A DNA stretch of 20,105 nucleotides, from positions 1 to 20,105 of the forward strand of contig CABQIM010000026.1 in NCBI GenBank assembly GCA_902464375.1, in the 5' to 3' direction. Shown here piece by piece: positions 14,501-20,105 of the stretch. A program made the position numbers and the translations under genes. The notes under the pieces were generated by a model. The model saw only the letters and a program-made list of their open reading frames with translations. It had not been told where the DNA came from and ran no database searches. The DNA is from an uncultured bacterium (GTDB taxonomy: Bacteria; Cyanobacteriota; Vampirovibrionia; Gastranaerophilales; Gastranaerophilaceae). Within the stretch, counting starts at the first letter, position 1; each line of letters begins with the position of its first letter.

Positions 14501-14692
14501 AGCCCCCACCCTTCCCTCTCTGTCACTAACGTGACATCTCTCCCGCTCAATGGATGTTGCGGGCGAGAATTAAGTTTTAGAAAAGTCTGTACCTCCCCCG
14601 AGGAGAGGGAATGCGCCATATTTGGATAAATTTCTACGCATCTTTTATAGCTTCCACCAAGCAGCCGACCCAGTGTCTACGTACGTAGTACC
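14501..14692 (-). repeat. Composite dispersed repeat, inverted copy of the 11089-11444 modules
   Basis: Read on the minus strand it gives GGTACTACGTACGTAGACA, then GGGTCGGCTGCTTGGTGG, AAGATGCGTAGAAATTTATCC, GGCGCATTCCCTCTCC and at the far end AGGGTGGGGGCT: the same modules, in the same order, as on the plus strand behind ndk. It contains small hairpins (GTCAC-TAAC-GTGAC; CCCGC...GCGGG). Its first 16 bases (14692-14677) overlap the end of the ketosynthase gene. Confidence 0.75.
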
Positions 14693-15753
14693 ATGGCACA
14701 GTTTGTGCCACCGAAACCGAATGAGGTGGAAAGACAAGTTTTTATAGTTTTCGTTTTGGTGTTAGTATCAGCAAGCCAAATTTGAGGTAAACTTTTATCA
14801 TACTTGTTATCATAAATATGCGGAAAAACTTGATTTGTATTTGACTCAAGCAACTTGCAACAAAGCGCAGCTTCAATACTTGCGGCAGCGCCTAAACAGT
14901 GACCGGTCAGTGGTTTTGTTGAACTTGCAGGAAGCTTATATCCAAATATTTCTGAAATAATTTTGGCTTCCATTAAATCATTTGCGTTCGTTCCTGTACC
15001 ATGGAGATTTATGTAATCAATTTCATCAGGATTCATTTCTCCCAACGCAAACTCTATGGCTTTTTTTGCTTCTATTCCCATTGGATCCGGTGTTGTAGAA
15101 TGATAAAAATCTGTAGTTTCACCAATTCCTGCTACTTCTATTCCAACTCCTGCTTTTTGTACAACAAAAACAGCTGCACCTTCACCGATATTAATACCTT
15201 TTCTATTCTCACTAAATGGAATTGTCGCATCTTTTGATAAAATTTCTAATGAATCAAAACCGTAAACAGGAACTTTGGCTATAGAATCAACACCTGCCAC
15301 AATAACAGTTTCTGCAATACTCAAATCCAAAAGCTCTTTTGCGATTGCAAAAGCTTTTATGCCGGAAGAACAAGCTGTTGAAACAGATGTATAATAATTT
15401 TTAAATCCATAATAATTGTGTAAAAATTCAGAAGGATTTCCTATCTGAAAATGCTTAGGGTTCTTTGATGTTTCGTACTCTTCTACTCCTGAATTTGTCG
15501 TTGCAACAATTATGGCTGTCGTTGTCTTATCAAATTTTTCAATTTCTAAAGGCTCTAACACTTTTAACAAAAGCCTGTTACAGCGTAAATTATAATCTTT
15601 ATCTTTTATTTGAGGTAAATCACATTTAACTAAAGCAAGCCGATTATTTTGGAGATAATCGAAATGAGTATTATCACCTGTTATTGCTTTTTTGTAGATT
15701 TCGTCTATATTTTGCCCAAGATTACAAATGGCATTGTATTTTTTAATAATCAT
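14677..15753 (-). CDS. Beta-ketoacyl synthase (KAS, FabF-like, catalytic)
   Basis: A 358-residue thiolase-fold condensing enzyme, shorter than FabF (about 410). The Cys-His-His triad is intact: Cys128 in STACSSG, His251 in NLHGTGT, His285 in KPLTGHCLGAA. Also FGFGGTN near the end. It should condense an acyl group on Cys128 with malonyl-ACP. Its head-to-head partner, only 19 bp away, has the ketosynthase-like fold without the Cys; together they resemble the ketosynthase / chain-length-factor pairs of aryl polyene-type clusters. No ACP, ketoreductase or dehydratase gene is in the window. An upstream ATG (15774) would overlap the partner's start; ATG 15753 is preferred, with TATACT 5 nt before it on this strand. 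The last codons (VLRT, stop) come from a repeat element. Confidence 0.87.
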   Translation of the reverse strand: MIIKKYNAICNLGQNIDEIYKKAITGDNTHFDYLQNNRLALVKCDLPQIKDKDYNLRCNRLLLKVLEPLEIEKFDKTTTAIIVATTNSGVEEYETSKNPKHFQIGNPSEFLHNYYGFKNYYTSVSTACSSGIKAFAIAKELLDLSIAETVIVAGVDSIAKVPVYGFDSLEILSKDATIPFSENRKGINIGEGAAVFVVQKAGVGIEVAGIGETTDFYHSTTPDPMGIEAKKAIEFALGEMNPDEIDYINLHGTGTNANDLMEAKIISEIFGYKLPASSTKPLTGHCLGAAASIEAALCCKLLESNTNQVFPHIYDNKYDKSLPQIWLADTNTKTKTIKTCLSTSFGFGGTNCAMVLRT

Positions 15754-15758
15754 TTTAT

Positions 15759-15766
15759 AGTATAAT
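15759..15766. promoter_or_regulatory. Overlapping back-to-back -10 boxes in a 19-bp divergent gap
   Basis: On the plus strand TATAAT (15761-15766) lies exactly 6 nt before the ATG at 15773. On the minus strand TATACT (15764-15759) lies 5 nt before the ATG at 15753. The two boxes overlap by four bases, so one polymerase should exclude the other. Both transcripts would be leaderless, and any -35 element must lie inside the opposite coding region. Confidence 0.55.
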
Positions 15767-15772
15767 CTTAGC

Positions 15773-16348
15773 ATGAAAAATTTACCTTTTTGTATTGAAA
15801 AATTTAGTTATATAGTATCAGAAGAACAAATTGATGTTTCATCGATTCCGCCACTTGTCAGAAGGAAATTAAGCCTACTGGACAAAGCTGTTTTAACAAC
15901 AATGCTTAAAGTTTTTGAACCTAAAAATGTGGATGAAATTGTTTTTTCTTCTGAGTATGGTGAATTTACAAGACTTGATAATTTGATTAAACAATATCAA
16001 GAACTTGGAGAAACTTCTCCTGCGGCCTTTTCGGCTTCTGTACACAATTATCCCGTTAGTTTTTTTACTTTGTATAACAAATTAAATCTGCCGTACTATG
16101 CTCTATCAGCCGGTAAAAATTCTCTTGGTGCCGGACTTGTAAAATCAATACAAAAACAAACTTTGTTCACTTATGCTGATACATTTAACGGAATTAAAAG
16201 TATATCTTGTACAATTTCACCTAATAAAAGTGGAATGGAATTTGCAACCGGCTTTTACGAGAACGAAAGTTTTGAAAAATTCATTAGTTTTTTAAACGGA
16301 GATAAAAACGAATTCTTGACAGAATTTGGCAAGTTTTTTCATGTGTAA
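15773..16348 (+). CDS. Ketosynthase-like N-terminal domain protein, no active Cys (chain-length-factor type)
   Basis: A 191-residue protein matching the Ketoacyl-synt_2-type domain known from aryl polyene clusters: VRRKLSLLDKAVLTTML, then IVFSSEYGEFTRLDNLI, then the hallmark PAAFSASVHNYPVSFFTLYN, and ALSAGKNSLGAGLV. At the place of the ketosynthase nucleophile (ACSSG in the neighbour) it has AGKNSLGAG, with no Cys. So it is probably a non-catalytic partner that forms a heterodimer with the divergent KAS and sets chain length or product. It has no Shine-Dalgarno; the TATAAT box is 6 nt before its ATG. A role in fatty-acid-like pigment or envelope lipid is inference. Downstream 88 bp hold no gene. 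Confidence 0.75.
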   Translation: MKNLPFCIEKFSYIVSEEQIDVSSIPPLVRRKLSLLDKAVLTTMLKVFEPKNVDEIVFSSEYGEFTRLDNLIKQYQELGETSPAAFSASVHNYPVSFFTLYNKLNLPYYALSAGKNSLGAGLVKSIQKQTLFTYADTFNGIKSISCTISPNKSGMEFATGFYENESFEKFISFLNGDKNEFLTEFGKFFHV

Positions 16349-16436
16349 TATTTGTTAATAAAATTTGAAATAAAAAGCAATTTTTTAACGCACTTTTCCT
16401 TTATAAATATAGAGATGTAAATCTGGGGAATGAATT

Positions 16437-16736
16437 ATGAATACAGGAATATTTTTAAAGGGAAAAGATAGATGTATTACTGAATACCGCTTGATGACAG
16501 GTGGTATGAAAGATATGAAAAAACAAATTACCAATAATTATAATATTGGTAAAGAGCTTGCGAATATTAATGGAACCGCTAAAATTCCAACAATAACAAA
16601 AAGTATTGTTAAGAATACTAAGATTACAAAACAACAAATACCTGCTCTAGCAGCACTTATAGGTACTTTTACACCAATTCCGATAGGAGGACCTATTGGG
16701 TATGTGCTGGCTCGAATTATCGGAAAAATTTTATAG
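16437..16736 (+). CDS. Hypothetical small protein with glycine-rich hydrophobic C-terminus
   Basis: A 99-residue protein without recognised family. Residues 1-65 are basic and polar; the C-terminal 32 residues (IPALAALIGTFTPIPIGGPIGYVLARIIGKIL) form a hydrophobic, Gly/Pro-rich stretch that could insert in or lie on a membrane; such tails also occur in small bacteriocin-like peptides and in mitochondrial-type inner-membrane proteins, but no function is claimed. The start is uncertain: ATG 16437 follows a weak GGGGAATG region, while later ATGs (16506, 16515) lie behind AGGTGG. The stop is followed at once by a dispersed repeat. Coding status is supported by the absence of stops and by its amino-acid composition, but is less sure than for its neighbours. 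Confidence 0.5.
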   Translation: MNTGIFLKGKDRCITEYRLMTGGMKDMKKQITNNYNIGKELANINGTAKIPTITKSIVKNTKITKQQIPALAALIGTFTPIPIGGPIGYVLARIIGKIL

Positions 16737-16812
16737 ATACGTAGATGCTTGAATGCGAAGACACATGGCAATTTAATAATCTGCCAAGCCTCTAATCTTC
16801 TACGCATCTTCG
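16737..16812. repeat. Dispersed repeat / inverted repeat between convergent genes
   Basis: ATACGTAGATGCTTGAATGCGAAGAC on one side and TTCTACGCATCTTCGCCT on the other are imperfect complements (GCGAAGA / TCTTCGC), with ATGGCA...TGCCA further in. It fills the whole gap between two stop codons. ACGTAGA and GCGAAGATGC modules tie it to the repeats at 11095-11444. It may end transcription in both directions. Confidence 0.6.
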
Positions 16813-16815
16813 CCT

Positions 16816-17928
16816 CTAACTAATTTTTCCCATCACTACTCGTTTTTTAGCGCCGGTACATGATGGAAGGTTGTTTGGTATTCCATAATAATTGCAATAA
16901 CCAAGAAGTGCAAAAGCCATAACTTCTTTGAAATTATTCGATATACCATAATCTTCATGCGTTTTAAGTTCAATATGCTTAGGTAGATAAGTTCTTAAAA
17001 ACTTCATCATTGTTGGATTGTAAGCTCCACCACCACCAATTATTGCTGTATCTACATGAACATTTGGGTAAACAAATCTTTCGTAAGATTGCGCAATTGT
17101 TTTTGCCGTAAGAGCGGTCAAAGTTGCAATAACATCAGCAGGTTCAGACGGTGCAATTTTTAAAATATTTTCAATATATTTTGTAGAAAAATACTCTCTA
17201 CCTGTCGTTTTGGGTGGGTCAAGATAATAATATTCATCTTGTAAAAGACAGTCAAGCCAACTTTCGCAAATATTACCACTTGCAGCAATTTCACCATCTT
17301 TATCATATTTTTTGCCGAAAAGTTTTTGAACGCAGTAATCAATCATAATATTACCGCAACCATTATCAAAACCAAATGTTTCACAATCGTCAGAAACTAC
17401 CGTAACATTGGATATTCCGCCTATATTTTGAATAAGGGAGTTTTTGAACCACTTTTCATCTGCAAAACAAACTAAAGGCGCACCTTGTCCGCCTGCAGCA
17501 ATATCACGTTCGCGGAAATTTGATATAACCATGCAACCGGTATCCTCCGCAATAACAGAGCTTTCACCAATTTGCAGTGTGCTTTTTAGAGAAATATTAT
17601 CAAGTTTCTCATCAAACGGATAATGATAAACGGTTTGCCCATGGCTTGCAATCAAATCCGGTTTACCAAATTCTTCTATCAAAATATTTGCAGCATTGGC
17701 AAAACATTTTCCGACTGCAAAATTAAGCTGACACAATTCTTTTATATTTATATCACCTCGAAATGCAGAAAAAATCTTGGCTCTAATATGTTCCGGATAA
17801 GAATAATTTATCCCACGAATAAGTTTTACCGACATATCCGGATTAACTTCACAAAGTCCGGCATCTATTGAATCACAAGACGTACCGGACATTAAACCTA
17901 TAACTAGTTTTGTTTCCTTCTCTTCCAT
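16816..17928 (-). CDS. anmK: Anhydro-N-acetylmuramic acid kinase
   Basis: A 370-residue protein of the standard family length. Hallmarks: VIGLMSGTSCDSIDAG at the N-terminus (ATP-binding Asp19 region), LIASHGQTVYHYP, IGESSVIAEDTGC, VISNFRERDIAAGGQGAPLV, NIGGISNVTVV, DNGCGNIMIDY (catalytic Asp in the GN...D motif), IIGGGGAYNPTMM, and TGAKKRVVMGKI at the end. AnmK phosphorylates and opens 1,6-anhydroMurNAc from cell-wall turnover, giving MurNAc-6-phosphate. An upstream ATG (17964) is rejected: TATAAT (minus strand 17940-17935) lies exactly 6 nt before the ATG at 17928, so the transcript should begin on the ATG. It is head-to-head with pgeF, another muramyl-peptide enzyme. Confidence 0.94.
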   Translation of the reverse strand: MEEKETKLVIGLMSGTSCDSIDAGLCEVNPDMSVKLIRGINYSYPEHIRAKIFSAFRGDINIKELCQLNFAVGKCFANAANILIEEFGKPDLIASHGQTVYHYPFDEKLDNISLKSTLQIGESSVIAEDTGCMVISNFRERDIAAGGQGAPLVCFADEKWFKNSLIQNIGGISNVTVVSDDCETFGFDNGCGNIMIDYCVQKLFGKKYDKDGEIAASGNICESWLDCLLQDEYYYLDPPKTTGREYFSTKYIENILKIAPSEPADVIATLTALTAKTIAQSYERFVYPNVHVDTAIIGGGGAYNPTMMKFLRTYLPKHIELKTHEDYGISNNFKEVMAFALLGYCNYYGIPNNLPSCTGAKKRVVMGKIS

Positions 17929-17934
17929 AATTTG

Positions 17935-17978
17935 ATTATAGTATGAAAGTGAATATATGAACAATATTATGTTATACT
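17935..17978. promoter_or_regulatory. Divergent leaderless promoters of anmK and pgeF
   Basis: Minus strand: TATAAT (17940-17935), six bases CAAATT, ATG of anmK. Plus strand: extended -10 TGT-TATACT (17970-17978), six bases TTCATT, ATG of pgeF. Neither start codon has a Shine-Dalgarno. The boxes are 29 bp apart, so the two promoters could be co-regulated by one factor; no clear operator palindrome is seen. Confidence 0.62.
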
Positions 17979-17984
17979 TTCATT

Positions 17985-18638
17985 ATGTTTTATTTTGAAG
18001 ATTATAACGGCACAAAGATTATGAAGAGTGATATGCTAACAGAAGTTACAGCATATTTCACCACAAGAGGAGAAGTTAGTCTTCCTGCATCAAAGAGGAT
18101 TATCCATCCTACACAAACACATAGCGACCATGTGGAAATTGTGGATGAGAGAATTGATTATCCTGATACAGATGGGTTAATTCTGACAAACACTGAGGAT
18201 ACGGTTTATTTGAAGTTTGCTGATTGTACTCCTTTGATTTTTTACGATAAAGAAAATAAAATCGGAGCGGTATCTCATGCCGGTTGGCGCGGAACAGCTG
18301 CTAAGATTGGAGTAAAAACAATTGAGAAAATGTCTAAAAATTTCGGAACAAAGCCTGAAAATGTGGTTGCATTGATTGGTGCAGCAATTTCAATTTGTTG
18401 CTATGAAGTATCGGAAGACGTTAGAGATACATTACTTGCAACAGTTAAAAATCCTGTTGGATTGTATGAAGGCAGAAATGTCGACCTTAAGGGGATAAAT
18501 GAAGAGCAGTTAAGAGAAATTGGGGTTAAGAACATTGACGTATGCCCTTATTGTACAAGTTGCAATAATGATTTATTCTATTCTTATCGTAAGGAAAATG
18601 GAACAAAAGAAAGACACTTGGCTGTGTTAAAGATGTAA
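17985..18638 (+). CDS. pgeF: Peptidoglycan editing factor (YfiH/laccase-domain family)
   Basis: A 217-residue protein with the zinc-binding catalytic triad His46 (QTHSDHV), Cys81 (FADCTPLIF) and His98 (SHAGWRGTA), plus DTDGLI and the CCYEVSEDV motif. In E. coli YfiH cleaves UDP-MurNAc-L-Ser so that serine is not built into the first stem position; homologues have also been called purine nucleoside phosphorylases or polyphenol oxidases. Here it is divergent from anmK, a clue that the muramyl role applies. It has a leaderless type promoter (TGT-TATACT, 6 nt, ATG). The C-terminus CPYCTSCNND...SYRKENG is typical and carries more Cys. A dispersed repeat starts about 12 nt after the stop. Confidence 0.9.
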   Translation: MFYFEDYNGTKIMKSDMLTEVTAYFTTRGEVSLPASKRIIHPTQTHSDHVEIVDERIDYPDTDGLILTNTEDTVYLKFADCTPLIFYDKENKIGAVSHAGWRGTAAKIGVKTIEKMSKNFGTKPENVVALIGAAISICCYEVSEDVRDTLLATVKNPVGLYEGRNVDLKGINEEQLREIGVKNIDVCPYCTSCNNDLFYSYRKENGTKERHLAVLKM

Positions 18639-18650
18639 TACTGAAAAGAA

Positions 18651-18716
18651 CCCCTCACCCGCATTCGTAACTCACTAACGTTCGAACGACTGCTCCCTTT
18701 CCCGCAAGGGGTGAGG
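18651..18716. repeat. Dispersed GC-rich repeat with CCTCACCC/GGGTGAGG ends
   Basis: CCTCACCC (18653-18660) pairs with GGGTGAGG (18709-18716). The middle contains AACGTTCGAACG, itself palindromic in part. It resembles the CCCCTCGCCC / GCGGGAG module at 9708-9785. It lies between pgeF and the next gene and has no T-run. Confidence 0.55.
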
Positions 18717-18794
18717 ATAACATTCCTACAACTTTCTTCTTTACATTTATTCACACAAAAGGCAATTATTTTTCTGGTTTGTTTTATAACTCAT

Positions 18795-19805
18795 ATGAAT
18801 ATTACTAACAATAGAATTTATAACTACAATACACCATCTTACAATCAAAAACCGGCTTTCAAAGGACGCTCCAGAGAAGTCGAAAAAATATTGGATAAAG
18901 TCGCTGCCAATCCGGAATTGAAAGCTGCTGAATCAGAAATTCTGATTGAAAAAATCAAGAATGCACTCCAAGATATATTGCGCCCAACCAGATTTATTGG
19001 TGAAGGTACTCATAACGCTGTATTTAAGATTACTCAAAAATATGCGGCAAGAGTACCGCTTGACGCTAATATCGACAAAAATAATATTGGCAATAATTTA
19101 GTTTGGGGACAAGATGTCTTTAAAAATTTAAGAAATTATTTTGGCGAAGCTATTGTGCAATTGGGGAAATTGCAAATACTCAGAAATGTAGGACCACAAA
19201 TGCCTGCCGGAATTCCTGAACATATGACCAAAACTCTTGGTTCAGGAAGAGTGAAGAAATATTATTTAGAAAAGTATCTTCCAAGATTTGCACGAATTCC
19301 ACAGCACAATTACAATGAGCTCGCTTGTGATTTAGCAAACTTAAACGAAATGAAGTTTGGTCCAAGAAGTTACGGCATTTTTGATTCTATCAACCCTAAT
19401 AATATCGTGACAAGCAAAGGAAAATTAAAACTTGTTGATGAGATAAATACGCTTTATGACAAACCTTATGGTAATACTACAGCAAAACTTTTGGAAGTTT
19501 TTATTAATCGTGCAAGTGCAAATGTAGAAGCCCCTGATGCCGGTGAAAAGATTAAATATGTTAGAAAAATCTTTAAAAAGACTGTTCTTTCAGGTTTATA
19601 TGCCGGTTTAATTCATGCAGATGATAAGGTTGATTACAAGAATTGGGAAATCGCACTAAAAAAATGCAAAATAAACGATGAACCGTATAAAGTTATTCAA
19701 ACTCTTGAATCTATTGAGGCAATGCCTATTACAAAAGAAGAGAAAATGAGCAAAGCAGGCAAATATTTGCAATCTTTGTTTGGAATAAATCATATGAATA
19801 AATGA
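18795..19805 (+). CDS. PAFKG-leader protein with degenerate kinase-like fold
   Basis: A 336-residue protein. The N-terminus MNITNNRIYNYN... ends in PAFKG (20-24); N-terminal FKG-type motifs recur in proteins of Gastranaerophilales as far as I recall, though their meaning is unknown. Then GEGTHNAVFKI (69-79) resembles a kinase Gly-rich loop followed by AARVP in place of the ATP-binding Lys strand, and later PNNI (201-204) with KLVDE (212-216), which match the Asn of the catalytic loop and the metal-binding Asp. The usual HRD Asp is not obvious, so activity is unsure. It may be a kinase-like or aminoglycoside-phosphotransferase-like fold. A GTG start at 18711 is rejected as it would run through the repeat; ATG 18795 is preferred, with TATAAC 4 nt before it and no Shine-Dalgarno. 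Confidence 0.65.
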   Translation: MNITNNRIYNYNTPSYNQKPAFKGRSREVEKILDKVAANPELKAAESEILIEKIKNALQDILRPTRFIGEGTHNAVFKITQKYAARVPLDANIDKNNIGNNLVWGQDVFKNLRNYFGEAIVQLGKLQILRNVGPQMPAGIPEHMTKTLGSGRVKKYYLEKYLPRFARIPQHNYNELACDLANLNEMKFGPRSYGIFDSINPNNIVTSKGKLKLVDEINTLYDKPYGNTTAKLLEVFINRASANVEAPDAGEKIKYVRKIFKKTVLSGLYAGLIHADDKVDYKNWEIALKKCKINDEPYKVIQTLESIEAMPITKEEKMSKAGKYLQSLFGINHMNK

Positions 19806-19854
19806 TGTAGAGTTTCTTTTTTTGGTTTAACGTATGCTTGTGGGGGAGTGTGTA

Positions 19855-20055
19855 ATGTTAAACCAAGTTATTCAACCAATGGAATTTTCTTGTTCTATTG
19901 CCAAAAATTGGACAAAACAAGCAATTGAATGCTACAAACTCAACGGCAATTGCGAAGCTTGTTCAATTAGAAAGGCTCATTATTCTTTTGATTGCCAAAT
20001 GCCAAAAGTTATAGAAATATTAAAACTAATGAACGGTGAACCGGAATTAGATTAA
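19855..20055 (+). CDS. Small four-Cys protein, putative metal-binding
   Basis: A 66-residue protein: NQVIQPMEFSCSIAKNWTKQAIECYKLNGNCEACSIRK, then DCQMPKVIEILKLMNGEP. The pattern W(T/S)xxAxECYxxxxxCxxCxI...CxMxxxVxEL appears in small proteins of Clostridia and gut Melainabacteria as far as I recall; the Cys cluster suggests a zinc or iron-sulfur centre, perhaps for nucleic-acid binding. The ATG at 19834 is rejected: GGGGGAG (19842-19848) stands 6 nt before the ATG at 19855. It may be co-transcribed with the gene before it, whose stop is 49 bp upstream. The 50 bases after its stop (to the window end) hold only AT-rich sequence, nothing recognisable. Confidence 0.6.
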   Translation: MLNQVIQPMEFSCSIAKNWTKQAIECYKLNGNCEACSIRKAHYSFDCQMPKVIEILKLMNGEPELD

Positions 20056-20105
20056 TAAATCAAGTAGATTTTAAAAAATAATTATTGTATTATATTGCTG
20101 AATAG

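Noticed and set aside
18711..18794. GTG-started N-terminal extension of the PAFKG protein
   Set aside because: It would translate part of a GC-rich dispersed repeat and has no ribosome site; the ATG at 18795 begins the expected leader.

Overview
The window is an AT-rich bacterial chromosome segment. The cell is Gram-negative: it has a TolC-type outer-membrane channel with an envelope-spanning HlyD adaptor, and murein-recycling enzymes. A protein whose N-terminus carries a PAFKG motif, small Cys-rich proteins of a recognisable type, and the overall base composition suggest an uncultured gut relative of Cyanobacteria (Gastranaerophilales / 'Melainabacteria', Vampirovibrionia). This placement is inferred from sequence style; no marker gene proves it. 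There is no tRNA, rRNA, CRISPR array, prophage or transposase. It reads as housekeeping chromosome with many short dispersed repeats.

Layout. 1-862: the end of a UDP-glucose dehydrogenase gene, a small exported Cys protein, and a convergent dCMP deaminase. 984-4679: two zinc metallopeptidases, one M3/M2-like (HEMGH) and one M49/dipeptidyl-peptidase III-like (HENGH), separated by a short inverted-repeat element. 4702-4891: a gene-free stretch with three consecutive RNA-hairpin-forming palindromes and a 21-codon hydrophobic ORF behind a strong Shine-Dalgarno; this is one of the two most unusual loci. 4936-8119: an efflux module (TolC-like channel divergent from a MarR regulator, then a HlyD/EmrA adaptor and a clear terminator) with no inner-membrane pump. 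8213-9685: a TPR protein fused to a GT9-like glycosyltransferase domain. 9793-12601: comFC, ndk and tgt, with a 106-bp tandem repeat between ndk and tgt. 12741-14459: a Gln-rich TPR scaffold protein. 14677-16348: two head-to-head ketosynthase-fold genes 19 bp apart, one catalytic and one lacking the active-site Cys. 16816-18638: head-to-head anmK and pgeF, both acting on muramyl compounds. 18795-20055: a kinase-like protein with the PAFKG leader and a four-Cys small protein.

Two themes cut across the genes. First, promoter grammar: four genes (comFC, the ketosynthase-like gene at 15773, anmK, pgeF) have a TATAAT/TATACT box exactly 6 nt before the ATG and no Shine-Dalgarno, so the predicted transcript starts on the ATG itself (leaderless). 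Other genes have a similar box (often extended, TGN-TATAAT) followed by a 14-30 nt leader with a good Shine-Dalgarno. Second, a modular repeat family (ACGTAGACA / GGTCGGCTGCTTGGTG / GCGAAGATGC / CCCTCCC modules) sits directly behind the stop codons of many genes, and in one case supplies the last codons and stop of a gene.
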